Source: Vandiemenella viatica (lineage: Eukaryota; Arthropoda; Insecta; Orthoptera; Morabidae). Taken from it: DNA of 64,000 nt. The position numbers and the translations under genes are program-made. The DNA lies in contig CM061920.1 of assembly GCA_031002005.1 (NCBI GenBank), forward strand, positions 52,554,610 through 52,618,609, written 5' to 3'. Shown one piece after another: positions 12,279 to 23,455 of this stretch. Numbering within the stretch: position 1 is the stretch's first letter; each line of letters begins with the position of its first letter. The notes below the pieces were generated by a model. That model searched no databases and had not been told where the DNA came from. It saw only the letters and a program-made list of their open reading frames with translations.

Positions 12279-13627
12279 CGAGGCTTGTCTCAAAAGTAAG
12301 TTATACTATTTTTTTATATCCGCGCAGTTGGCAGGAGACATCTGGGATTCGCAGGGAACTTTCGTCCGGGTGTGGTGGCAGCACTGTAAAATTCCTAAGA
12401 GGTCGCCATGACTCATTTGTCAGTTGCGATCAAGCCACTATGGAGCTACCACTTACTCCTACTGCCGATTGCGAAGTATGCAGTGTGATTCGTTTTTTAA
12501 CGGCAAAAAATAAAAATGCAACTGAAATTCACCGTGAGTTGTGCAGTGTGTACGGTGAAAACGTTATGTCGAGGCCAATGGTTTCTTGTTGGCGCCAATC
12601 ATTTATTGAAGGCAGGACAACAACACACGACGAACAACGAATCGGCCAGCCCATCCACTTCACGGGCCCCGAACATTGTCGAAGAAGTCCGAAGAGTCGT
12701 CGACGCCAATCGTTCACCTTATGCTCGACGACATTCATTCACAACTCCTGCCTAATGTTGAAATTAGCCGTGCATTGCTTCACAGAATCATTTCTGATCA
12801 TGCATCTGTCCAAAGTGTGTGGCAAGGTGGGTTCCACGGCTCCTTTCAGACCACCACAAAGGGCAGAGAGTTGACGCTACTCTTCAATTTCTGCAGTTTT
12901 TTGAGGATGAAGGAGATGGGCCTATTCGACCGAATTGTGACCGGGGATGAAACTTGGATCCATCACTGGATGCCTGAAACCAAAAGACAAAGCATGGTGT
13001 GGAAAGGGAAGGACAAGCAAACTCCAAAAAAGGCGAAAAGTTGTGGAATCAGCTGGGAAGGTTATGGCGACGGTCTTCTGGGATTCGAAGGGGGTATTGC
13101 TGATCGACTACCTGCCACGTGGGACAACGATAACAGCTGAACGGTATTGTGAGGTGTTAAAGAAACTCAGGAGGGCGATCCAGAACCGAAGGAGGGGAAA
13201 GTTGATGAAAACAGTGTTTTTGTTCCAAGACAACACTTGTCCACACTCTTCTCGTCAAACTCAAGACCTGCTTGAAGAGTTTCGATGGGATGTTTTCGGA
13301 CACCCACCATACTCCCCTGATCTCGCTCCAAGCTGACTTTTCATCTGTTTCCACAGCTGAAACAACACCTTGGGGGAAGACGCTTCGCAAACGAAGAAAT
13401 TCTCAAAAGAAGTTCAGACATGGCTAACCAGTTAGGCGGCAGAATGGTATGACGCTGGATTAAAAAAACTTTTACCACGACACCAAAAATGTATTGAAAT
13501 TCAAGGAGATTATGTAGAAAAATAACTAATACATGTAGTTTCACAAATATAACCTTCTAAACAAATTCTGGGCGTTATTATTATTATTTTTTTTTTTAAG
13601 TGTAACTTACTTTTGAGACGACCCTCA
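12279..13627 (+). mobile_element. mariner element with TIRs and TA duplication
   Basis: The ends read GAGGCTTGTCTCAAAAGTAA and, inverted, TGAGGGTCGTCTCAAAAGTA. Both are flanked by TA (12277-12278 and 13628-13629). The length of 1,349 bp is near the normal 1.3 kb for a mariner. It is inserted into the LINE at 11892-14575. Confidence 0.9.
12440..13525 (+). pseudogene. mariner transposase pseudogene
   Basis: The N-terminus MELPLTPTADCEVCSVIRFL and ATEIHRELCSVYGENVMSRP is the helix-turn-helix DNA-binding region. IVTGDETWIHHWMPETKRQS holds the first catalytic Asp, and FLFQDNTCPHSS holds the second. The YSPDLAPS motif follows, but a frameshift and stop replace the third Asp (expected in PSDFHLF). 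The end reads GDYVEK and stop at 13523-13525. At least three frame changes (near 12640, 12730 and 13020) make it inactive. Motif spacing is that of the D,D34D mariner family. Confidence 0.9.
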
Positions 13628-14579
13628 TATATAAGAATCAAGTGGCTATAATAAAAGTAGAGAATCACGAGAGACAAGGTTGTAGTCTATCCCCATTAAT
13701 ATTCAACTTGTATGTAGAAGAAGCAATGAAGAAAGTCGAAGAAAAATTTCCATGTGGCATAAGTTTCCAGGGAGAAAAAATCAGTATGCCACGATCTGCT
13801 GATGATATTGTCTTGTTAGCAGAGAGGGCTGAGACTATTGAGAAGTTACTGAATGGCATGAACAAAATACTGAAGGAAGATTTTGGACTGAATATAAATC
13901 AAAGCAAGACGAAAGTGATGAAATGCAGTAGAAGTGATTCCAATACTAGTAGATTAAATATAAAAATAGGATCAGATGCAATAGGAGAAGTGAGTTCCGT
14001 TACTTGGGGAGCAAAATTACAACCATTGGCCGAAGCAGGAATGATGTTAAAAGCAGAATAGCACTAGCAAAAAGAGCCTTCATGAAAAAGATAAACCTTC
14101 AAATATTGATATAGGAATTGGAAAAAACTTTTTAAAAGTCTATGTGTAGAGCACAGCACTTTACAGTAGCGAAACATGGACTTTAGGAATATCGGAAAGA
14201 AGGAAAATTGAAGCATTTGAAATGAGGTGCTACAGAAAAATGCTGAAAATTAGGTGGGAGTAAGAAATGAAAGAGTTTTGGAAATGTTGGATGAAAAAAG
14301 AAGTTAATGGAAGAATCTTACAGAAAGAAGAGAGGCTGGTAGGTCATATTTTGAGACATGCTGGATTGGTTAATTTGTTAGTGGAGGGAACAGTCGAAGG
14401 TAAGAACTGTAGAGGAAGACAGAGATTTGAATATATGAAGCAGATAATTGAGGATGTGGGTTGTAAGGGGTATGTAGAAATGAAGAGGTTAGCACAGGAT
14501 AGCAAGAGATGGGGATTGTATCAAACCAGTCGAAAGACTGACCACAAAAAAAAAAAACAATGAAAAAAAATAAATAAAC

Positions 14580-14890
14580 TGAAATCCACTGCACTTTTGC
14601 GACGGGTACCTATGTACAGTTTTACTTTCTATTCATTATCGTTGTCCAGCCTATGCTTTTCTACCCCCACCCTCCTCCCATCATGAGCTACCAGCATAGT
14701 AGCTTGCGCAGTTGGCTGCCAGCTGCCAGCGTACAGCCTTCTCACTCCTACTGATGAAGAGCCATGGGCTCGAAAGTTATATTCAATATGTGTTTGTGTG
14801 TTTTTTTTCATGTACCAATGCTGTAGGAATCCTCTTCTATGGTAACTGGTGGTTTTTATCCTATCCTAATGTTTAATATATCTACTTTCA
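14580..14890 (+). mobile_element. Penelope-like element 3' flank
   Basis: This noncoding segment aligns in reverse with 35500-35820, sharing CACTGCACTT, the CCCACCCTCC run, the AGTTGGCTGCCAGC block, and the following ...GGCTCGAAA... core. In other copies the same segment follows the PLE GIY-YIG coding end, so it is a PLE terminal region without its coding part. Confidence 0.6.
14751..14775 (+). ncRNA. Hammerhead-like core in PLE flank
   Basis: CTGATGA at 14751-14757 is followed by one A and a perfect 5-bp stem (GAGCC 14759-14763, loop ATG, GGCTC 14767-14771), directly followed by GAAA at 14772-14775. This is the box I, stem II, box II order of a hammerhead ribozyme, which is known from PLE terminal repeats. 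The extra A after box I and the lack of convincing stems I and III mean self-cleavage is not shown. Confidence 0.4.
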
Positions 14891-14919
14891 GCACCTTTGT
14901 TTCCTAATAACATATATAT

Positions 14920-15254
14920 AATTAAGGAAGGATAGGGAAATATGACCCAACACTTACCACAGATGAAGGCGGCTGGGACGACGAACAAAAAACAAACACA
15001 AGAGAAGCGCAATATTTCGGCCTACAACAGCCTTAAACGTGCAGAAGGTGAAGCACCAGGCGCCGTCACATGTGTACACATAGACGGCCGACTGGTGTAC
15101 ACATGTGACGGCGCCTGGTGCTTCACCTTCTGCACGTTTAAGGCTGTTGTAGGCCGAAATATTGCGCTTCTCTTGTGTTTGTTTTTTGTTCGTCGTCCCA
15201 GCCGCCTTCATCTGTGGTAAGCGTTGGGTCATATTTCCCTATCCTTCCTTAATT
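14920..15254. repeat. Near-perfect foldback, two 160-bp arms
   Basis: Bases 14920-15079 and 15095-15254 are reverse complements with, by eye, about one mismatch (ACACTT against AAGCGT) and no gaps, around a 15-base spacer. The arms contain the ATATTTCGGCC...GGCCGAAATAT boxes seen at PLE 3' ends elsewhere (compare 15430-15445), so it looks like an inverted pair of PLE terminal segments with no coding part. The two mirror-image open frames here are by-products of the palindrome. Confidence 0.85.
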
Positions 15255-15340
15255 TTATTGCCTTAAAGCTTTTTCCTGCTCATTGTTATTATATATATAT
15301 ATATAAATGAAAGGAAAGAAATGCCGCGAGGCAAAATTCA

Positions 15341-17087
15341 CATGGAAAAGAAAGGGAAAACACACTCCAACACTCACAAAGTTTAAGGGAGGAGGGCAGC
15401 AGGAACACAACACACAAACAAAGAAAAAACAATATTTCGGGTGAAAATCCCTTTTTCAAGTTAACAGAGGTGGATGGTCTTGCGCAAGACTTGCATTAGA
15501 TGAAGCCACTCATTGAACACAATAGACCATCGGAGGTGGTGGGGGGAGCAACGATAATATAAACGCAAGTATAAGAAAGATTAAAATGGTTGAAAAAATA
15601 GTAGTTATAAATAATATAAATCAATAAATAAAAATATAAGTGAAAAATTTTGAAAAATATATGAAACTATTGTACTGGCCAGTGGTGGGTGTATAGGGTG
15701 AGAATGGAAGATGTTAACAGAAATTAAGGCCTGGGGGATGTCTAGTCTGCAGGATGTGTTGATATGCCAATTCCCACCTGCGGAGTTCAGATTGGGAGGT
15801 AGTGTTTGGAAGTACTCTAATGGCTCTGACTTTGAAGCAGTTATTAATTTTGTGAGTACTGGCATGGTGAGCAACAGGGAAGTCTAGGTTTTGGGAGTAA
15901 ACTGTTTGTCTGTGACCATTCATTCTGATGGATAATGAGTTTGAGTTCAGGCCAATGTAGGAACTGCACCAACAATATGACCCAGGCACTCATAAGCTGC
16001 AATTATCCTCCAGAACTAGTTCAAGAGTCAGGGACTGTCCCCCACACCGACACAAACAACCTAAAGCCAACCAGAATCCTGTTTTTCTCATCCTGTTTTT
16101 CCCTGGCCTGGAATCGCTAAACAAAATTCTTTGTCTGGGCTATGACTTTCTAAGATCCTTTCCTGAAATGCACCACATTCTTCCCACTATCCTTCCCACC
16201 ACACCTCAAGTCACCTTGAGCAGACCGCCTAATCTAAAAAACATTCTTGTACATAAATATCATGCCTCTGATGCTCCTAAACCACCGTTTGGATCCTTCC
16301 ATTGTTAGAGACCCTGTTGCAAAACTTGTGGTATGCATCCACCTACCACTACCTATTGCAACCCTACTATTTGTGAAACGTACCCCATAATAGGTCATGC
16401 TACCTTTACAATCACCCATCTCATTTACAAGCTCACCTGCCACCACTGTCCAAGTTCCTACATTGCCCTGACCTCAAACTCATTATCTATCAGAATGAAT
16501 GGTCACAGACAAACAGTTTACTCCCAAAACCTGGACCTCCCTGTTGCTCACCATGCCAATACCCTCAACACCCGTGACCTTAATAACTGCTTTACAGTCA
16601 GAGCCATTAGAGTACTTCCATACACTACCTCCCAATTTGAACTCCGCAGGTGGGAATTGGCATATCAACACATCCTGCGGACTAGCCATCCCCCAGGCCT
16701 TAATTTCCGTTAACATCTTCCATCCTCACCCTATACACCCACCACTGGCCAGTACAATAGTTTCATATATTTTTCAAAATTTTTCAATGATATTTTTATT
16801 TATTGATTTATATTTTTTATAACTACTATTTTTTCAACCATTTTAATCTTTCGTGTACTTGCAGTTATATCATTGTTGCACCCCCCACCACCTCTAACGG
16901 TCTATTGCGTTCTATGAGTTGCTGCTTCCAACGCAAGTCTTGCGCAAGACCATCCACCTCTGTTAACTTTAAAAAGGGAATTTCACCCAAAATATTGTTT
17001 TTTTCTTTGTTTTTGTGTTGTGTTGTGTTGCTGCTGCCCTCCTCCTTCAACTTTGGTGAGTGTTGGGTGTATTTTCCCTTTCTTTTC

Positions 17088-17091
<4 letters not shown>
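15341..17091 (+). mobile_element. Penelope-like element as inverted pair
   Basis: Bases 15341-15968 (minus orientation) repeat, inverted, about 16440-17091 (plus). The forward copy encodes the PLE C-terminal region: a CC-x-TC-type Cys segment, LIYKLTCHHCPSSYIALTSN (GIY-YIG core with YIA for YIG), LSIRMNGHRQTVYSQNLD, and ELRRWELAYQHILRTSHPPG. The forward unit starts near 15969, giving an insertion made of a truncated inverted copy joined to a longer forward copy, a structure known for Penelope elements. The forward frame at 16333-16713 is open for 126 codons. Confidence 0.8.

Positions 17092-17124
<33 letters not shown>
17091..17124. repeat. (GT)n microsatellite
   Basis: Seventeen GT units directly after the PLE 3' end. 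It probably grew from the element's tail. Confidence 0.95.
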
Positions 17125-17130
<6 letters not shown>

Positions 17131-17590
17131 ATATACACACACGGACGAATTGAGAACCTCCTCCTTTTTTTGAAGTCAGTTTCAAACTAGAATGGGAAAG
17201 CGCTCATCCACAGCACAGCCTTACACCACCAACCCAGAGACTCGAATTAAGAAAAAGCTTCCTGAGAACATTGCGGGAACTACTACTAATAAACAAATTC
17301 ATACTGCCAGAGAAGTAGTGCCCCACTCCTTTTTTTTCTGTAATAGATCTTGCACATTCTTGTTTGTTGCAGTTATGAAATGAAAGATTTTTGTAAGAAA
17401 CAAATATCTATAATTCTTTGTTATGGATCAATGGCCATTTTCCAACACATCTACTTGTGCATTACCTGTATTTTTATTTTAATTTCTGTATAACTCATAA
17501 CCACTTGATTACTTACTTCACTCTTTGAGGTATATTTTTCAAAATCTCTCTCATAAACTAATTCCTATTTATTATTTTTTTTTTTATAAA
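17131..17590. other. Intron sequence, nothing recognised
   Basis: No motif or terminal repeat seen. The open frame at 17192-17383 has no similarity I can name. Confidence 0.45.
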
Positions 17591-17599
17591 TGAGAACTT

Positions 17600-18350
17600 C
17601 TCTCGTGTCTGAAATCCTGTAGTCATTTATGGTCATGGTCATCTCTTCTGTTCCATATACAAGTATTTCTCAGGCTTTCATGGTCATCTTTGTTAATAAT
17701 AGCTGGACTTACCAGGCATGTCATATTATTTGTTTGCCAATCTAAGCTTTTAGCTGACATGCTGCTGCCTTTTTCGGAGATACTATGTTTGTTTACATTG
17801 CAATGAGTGCCAAGTATCACAGAGTAATAGGCCACTGTTTTCATTGTAGTTGTTAATATTTTTCAAAATCTCTGCTGCCTCCTTCACTTGGAGATCATCA
17901 TTGCTCTTCTCTCCACAGCAGCCTTGTGTCATCAAATGCCTGGTGTTGATGGCATGAAACAATATGGTGGATTTATCACTATTATTTTGTTTATAATGGT
18001 GGATATGTTCATTAAGTGTCTCCACCACAGTGCGACCCGTCTCACTAATGAAAACGCAGCCACAACTGCAGGGGATTTCATAAACAGCCGTAAACAGATG
18101 CAAGTGTAAATGGTCTTTCACTCTGGTTAAAGAGTCTCCAAGTTTGCAGTGAGCCTTATACTCTGTTTACACCTCCACCCACTTAAACAATTTTCCAATC
18201 CAGCCTGTGATACCTTGTACTGAAAGGAGAATGGGAAATTTCCTTGGCAAATTAGTAAATAGAAGTTGACATCTTCCATGGGTTTAATTCTTAAAAGCCT
18301 TCTGATGTATTATTCACTGTAGGCAAGGAATATTGTAAGAGTGATTAGTA
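17600..18350 (-). mobile_element. Penelope-like element, minus arm
   Basis: On the minus strand the frame 18121-17783 encodes YEIPCSCGCVFISETGRTVVE, LNEHIHHYKQNNSDKS, and KEAAEILKNINNYNENSG. This is the GIY-YIG endonuclease with the Cys-x-Cys motif and the conserved C-terminal helix. It forms an inverted pair with 18366-19200, with the arms meeting near a 15-base C run at 18351-18365. Confidence 0.8.
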
Positions 18351-18365
18351 CCCCCCCCCCCCCCC

Positions 18366-19200
18366 AAGAATCCAATTCACCATGAGAGTGGAAGAAAATG
18401 GACAACTGCCATTTCTCATGTCCTTATTCATATGTGTGACATTGGACGTGTACTGCAAGGTGACTCACACTAATTGATATATATCCACCATGTCACTCCA
18501 TCACCCGGCAATGAAGAGGGGCATCGTGGACAGTATGTGATTCAAAAAGTCTGATGGAAGAAATGGAGACTCTTATATGAATAATCCAGGCCAATACCTC
18601 CTGTGAATCCAGCATCAGTAGGGTTTTAAGAACTAACAAACACATGAAAGATATCGACTTATCCCATGATACTTACTTGTCAAGGATATTCGACTGTCTC
18701 CCATATGTAAAAGGTATCACAGATTGGACTGGAAAATAGTTAAAGTGGGTAAAGCTGCAAACGGTGTATAAGGCTTAAAGCGAACTTGGTAACTCATTAA
18801 CCAGGACAAAAGACCATTTACATTCACATCAGTTTATGGGTTTTCATGAAATTCCATGCAGTTGTGGCAGTGTTTGCACTGGAGAGATTGATTGCACTCT
18901 GGTGGAGAGACTTAAAGAACATATTTACCACTATAAACAAAAAATAGTGACAAATCCACTTCATTTCACCAAGCCATCAATACTGCACATGAAATAAAAT
19001 ATGAAGACACGAGGCTGCTGTGGAGGGATCATTGATTTCCTCAGTGGGCGAAGGAGGCAGCAGAGATTTTGAAGAATATGAAAAACTTAAACGAAGACTT
19101 TGTGACATTTTATCATTGCTATGTAAACAAAAATAGTCCCTCTTACAAAAGCTGCAACATTCTAGCCGAAAGCTTAGACTGACATTCCCAGAAAATCCAG
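18366..19200 (+). mobile_element. Penelope-like element, plus arm
   Basis: Broken translation gives ENGQLPFLMSLFICVT, YCKVTHTN, and MKRGIV, the PLE region between reverse transcriptase and endonuclease. This is followed by a GIY-YIG remnant near 18830-19000 and KEAAEILKNMKNLNEDF near 19050-19100. It repeats 17600-18345 in inverse orientation but is more decayed. A GCCGAAAGC box lies at about 19163-19171. Confidence 0.7.
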
Positions 19201-19388
19201 CTGTTATTATTAATGCTGTGTTGAAAATCTATGCAGGGCTTGTCATAACATGTGCTGTATGGGGATTAGACATGACTCTCTGTATGTGAACTGTGACCAT
19301 TATTGATACTGTTAGTGCTTAAAAATCAGATCCGTGAGTTTCATGCTTCATTAAAAAGTCAATCGGTCACCAAGTTTATAAATTAAGC

Positions 19389-20441
19389 TGTAACAGCTGA
19401 TAGGATGAAAGGATACACTTTTTAAATAAAAAGTCACTTCTAATAAAAACTCAAATATGTTCTGAAAAGTTTTTATCACGTTGACTGGTATCAGTTATAG
19501 ACCTAACGACAATACATGAGACACCCATCCTTGAAGAAAGGTTGAGTAAGTCACATCACTTGAGTACACTGACCGACTGCGGACCAACCTTGTTAAAAAT
19601 TGATAAAAAAAACTGCTCGAAATACAAGATGGCTCACCCCTACTTAGAGACAAAATAAGCAACATGAAGTCAGGCCGTAGTTTCCAATTAATATCTCGCT
19701 AACCTCTTTCTGTTTTAAACTATAACTTGGATATGTTGCTCGTTACCACTTGCTCTTAGTTTTAAAACCTTACTTATCTCTCAAGTCTTCTACAAAATTT
19801 TTATTTAATTTTGTGACGTCTAAGTTTTAGCGTGAATGGTCTACAATACCTTGATAATGAAACTTAGAAAATCTTATTTTTCTCCTTGAAATCTTAAACT
19901 TCTTCCAAAACTGATAGATAAAATTGTGTAGATCAAAATCATACTATTTCCCTGACCAATTTCATGCTTCTGTTTTACTACAAATTTTGGTTTTCTTTAC
20001 ATTCTGAAAAAAAACATATTTTAAATTTAGTAAATTGCTCAAATTTATAATCAGTGTGCTCCTCCCAATGTTGACAACATGTTATACCAAAATTTAACAT
20101 AGTTGTTTGTACTAACTAATAATTTCAAATTCTGTACTTTGCTTTATCTGAGCACATGGCATAACATCATCAAAAATTGAAACATCTTTTAAATAGTTTT
20201 TTAGAGTATACATATACACCTTAAAATGATTGTCATATTAAACTTTCTTGGTGCAAATGAATACAGCAAAAACTATTACATTTGAAAAATGACCTTATTT
20301 GAAACTTGCATCTTTTATGAAAATTATTTAAAATCTAGTTGAAAGTGCTTTACTGTTAATAAAATGTTAAGAGTCATTATGTAAATTATATGGACTAGGT
20401 CCCCTTCTGATCATTTTTGGTGAGGTTATAGGTATATTATA
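19389..20441 (+). mobile_element. R1-type LTR-like copy
   Basis: It starts TGTAACAGCTG and ends near ATATTATA. It aligns with 55218-56888 (minus its nested LTR) and in part with 3304-4280, sharing CTTATTTTTCTCCT and TTAAAATGATT...CAAATGAATACA. I see no target duplication. It is probably a decayed LTR of the same broad family. Confidence 0.55.
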
Positions 20442-20654
20442 GTCTTGTCACCAACACTATGAATGATAAATATGAGTCTCTTGGGAAGAAGCTGGATTCA
20501 TATTCAGAGTTCAGTGGTGAGCGTAGAATGTTCATTATTGGTGGAGATTTGAAGTTACCAGGTGTCAACTGGTTGGAAAATGGGATTAATACCACAAAGG
20601 AACAGAGATTTGCAAATACCTTAGTAAGGGAAGGAGGCTTTGCACAGGTGGTTG

Positions 20655-20657
<3 letters not shown>

Positions 20658-20685
<28 letters not shown>
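20658..20685 (+). repeat. Poly(A) run inside LINE endonuclease frame
   Basis: Twenty-eight A residues lie between codons for QVVEQ and the downstream LDILLIKPDD, where a TR-rich segment is usual. It is either an expansion of an A-rich stretch or the trace of a small insertion. Confidence 0.9.
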
Positions 20686-22146
20686 CAAAGGGTCTAAACA
20701 TGTTGGATATTTTGTTAATAAAGCCGGATGATAACCTAATCGGTTGTCAAGTAACTGAAGGAATAAGTGATCAGAATGTAGTTCTGATGGATATAAGGGG
20801 ATGCAGTAAAGCAGTAGCCAGAATTGAAGCAGGAAATAGATACAATTATAAAAAGGCACAAATCTTGGAACTGAAAAGATATTTCAGGGTTAATTTTATT
20901 AAATGGAAGAATGGCACAAGTTCAATGGAGACAAAGTGAGAAAGTTCAAGGAAATGATAAAGGGTGAAGATATATTTATACAAAAACAGAGAATAAAGAG
21001 AAGTACAGAATCTTCATACTATAACAGAGAGGTGAGGAGGTTAAGAGATTGGTGATACGAGAACACGGCAGAGTTAAGAAACAGCAAGGCAGTAGGGAGT
21101 TCTTGATACAACTAACCAACGAATTAATAATGTCTAAGAAACTGGCTAAGAATGAGTTTATGAAAAATATTATCGGTGCATGGGGACTTCTGACTGATGC
21201 ATCTAGAAATTTCTATAGCTATATCAGGAAACTGAGGGGAAGAGAGGGTATTAACAATTATAGATAAGGATGGAGAAGAAGTAACTGAGGATTTAAAAAA
21301 AGGCGGATTTATTAAGTAACTGATTCAGTGAGATCATTAGGGACAATAACTGAAGGCTAATATCAGAAAACGAGCCTATCTGCACAGTTGGAGGTGAGCA
21401 GATTAGAGAATTTGAAATTAAATATGAAGATATCATGAAGGAACTAAGGAATCTAAAAGTGGCCAGTGTTGATAATATTACTACAAATGTCTTAAAGTTA
21501 GTAGGATGGGACCTTACCTTGAAACATTGTTTAAATTGAGTCTGGATATGTGTTGTTTACCAGATGACTGGAAAAGTGCGGTAGTAGTACCAGTCCATAA
21601 AGGAGGGGTGACAAATGGTCAAAAACTATAGGCCAATCAAGCTTGACATCAGTGGTAGGTAAATTAATGGAGAGATTAATATGCAACCATATTAGAAGTG
21701 TCTGTGAGGAATGTAAGTGGTTTTCAAGTTGGCAATATGGCTTTAGACAAGGATATTTAAACAAATCTCAGTGAGTAGGCTATATGCAAGATATTTCTGA
21801 TGAAATGGACAGGGGAGGTCAAGTTGATAGTGTAGCACTAGATTTTTCAATGGTCTTTGACAGAGTTAGTCATATAATGGTGCTAAATAAGGTAAAAACT
21901 ATTGGAGTTAATAAAAAGGTGATTTGCTGGATAGAAGAATTCCTAAAAGGAAGAAAGCAAAAAGTTAAGGTAGGAAATGCAGTATCAAAAGAAGTAAGAG
22001 TGAACGTGGGAATACCATAGGGTAGTGTATTGGGACCATTGTTATTCGTTATTCTAATGAATGATTGTGTTAATGGTTTACTGTCAGAAGCTAGGTTGCA
22101 GTGACTTCTTCACAGGAATCCAGCTGGATAGAGTCTTAGAATGACG

Positions 22147-22177
22147 TTTCAACAACCTGCTCTGTTGTCTTCATCAG
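22147..22177 (-). ncRNA. Hammerhead-like core, inverted left flank
   Basis: The minus strand carries CTGATGA (22177-22171), a stem of the same sequence type and GAAA (22150-22147). It mirrors the right-flank copy. Confidence 0.38.
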
Positions 22178-22328
22178 GCCTATTTTTAGATATTACTTCT
22201 TGAAATCACAAAACAGACTGGCTTAGCTGCCGGCGAAAAATCTAAGGTCGTGTATTGCAGCTTGCCAGGACACCCAATTAGCACGCCAGAACTGAGGGTA
22301 TGTTTCGGACTGCATATGGAGCCATACC

Positions 22329-22366
22329 CGGTCACCCATCCAGGCACTCACCATGCTCAACGTTAC
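22329..22366 (-). other. 5S rRNA-like segment, left flank copy 1
   Basis: The reverse complement reads AACGTTGAGCATGGTGAGTG then CCTGGATGGGTGACC. It corresponds to the internal control region of 5S rRNA genes and is repeated once more at 22428-22463. Confidence 0.7.
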
Positions 22367-22427
22367 TAAACCGGTTCACCGCCAACTGAGGGTATTAATG
22401 TTGCGCACTGTGTATGGAGCCATATCG

Positions 22428-22463
22428 GGTCACCCATCTAGGTACTCACCACGCTCAATGTTG
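22428..22463 (-). other. 5S rRNA-like segment, left flank copy 2
   Basis: The reverse complement reads CAACATTGAGCGTGGTGAGT then ACCTAGATGGGTGACC. It is a second tandem copy, about 99 bp from copy 1. Confidence 0.7.
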
Positions 22464-23455
22464 TTGAGAAGATTTCTGTTGTTCAAGACGTAGATCCTAA
22501 TAATCGGTCTCCAGGCTTCACTCAAGTACAGTCCGCTGTCCCTATTGATGTTATCGTTAAGCTGTATTTCCAAAGCTTACCAGAATGAGAATGACAGGTG
22601 CATCCCATTCCTAGACACCTAAATCAAACGCAAACCTGATGGATCACTGGCACACAGTGTGTACCACAAACCCACCCACACTGAACGTTACTTGGGTGCA
22701 ACCAGTTACCATCAGCCAGAACAATACCACTCCGTATTGACCACATTGGTACGCAGAGCAAGAGCCATTTCCGATCATGAGAGCCTACTGTTGGAGTTGA
22801 AACATCTAAGGACTGTTTTTTAACAGAATGGGTACTCTTGGCGACAGATAGAGCATGCTTTTATCCAGAAGCCACCAAGTCCACCAACTGAACAAATTGA
22901 ACCACCAAAAACTCTTGCCTTTCTGCCATATGCCGGCAACACGTCTGGAAAAGGAAAGGCTCATGGCGCGGTCTGGTATAAAAGCATTTTTCGGCTGCCC
23001 GCCAAGATACGTGATGTGCTTTGCTTGGTTAAGGATGATTTAGGCCTAAGAATTCCTGGAATTTATTCCAAACCTTGTGAATGCGGCAAAGTTTATATCG
23101 GACAGACGATCAGAACCATCGCTGAACGTATCACCGAGCACAAACCACACTTGAGACTGGTACAAGTGTAAAAGTCGACTATAGCCGAACATGCTTTCGA
23201 TGAAGAGCATAAGATAGTGTTTGATGAAATGGTGGTGCTGGCCAGGGTCTCCTCATTCTGGGACTCAGTAATTCGGGAAACATTGGAAATACAACTTAAC
23301 GATAATAACATCAATAGAGACAGTGGACTGCACTTGAGTGAAGCCTGGAAACCAATTATTAGGGATCTACATCTTTAACAACAAAAATATTCTCAACAAG
23401 GCCTAATGGATGCAAACTGACACCGTGGATTAAGTTCGCCAGCACTTACGGCTAC

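Larger units (their letters stand above)
11892..14575 (+). mobile_element. Third LINE RT, split by a mariner
   Basis: The left part (11892-12278) encodes FTLPKKAQADKCENYRTINL, DQLGFRKNRGATEAILSLRL and, after a frameshift, FVDLEKAFDNVRW with the first catalytic Asp. The right part (13628-14575) continues with RQGCSLSPLIFNLYVEEAM, a SADDIVLLAE box (normally YADD), GLNINQSKTKVM and a C-terminal RGRQRFEYMKQIIEDVG segment, ending in an A-rich tail near 14545-14578. The two halves fit together across the mariner, so the LINE is older. It is inactive: frameshifts, and Tyr to Ser in the catalytic box. Confidence 0.87.

Noticed and set aside
14942..15232. Two 92-codon open frames of nearly identical sequence on opposite strands
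   Set aside because: They are the two readings of the near-perfect palindrome at 14920-15254, not a protein-coding gene pair.
18351..18365. CRISPR-like or regularly spaced repeats
   Set aside because: No array of short direct repeats with spacers was seen anywhere; the simple runs are homopolymers or dinucleotide repeats.
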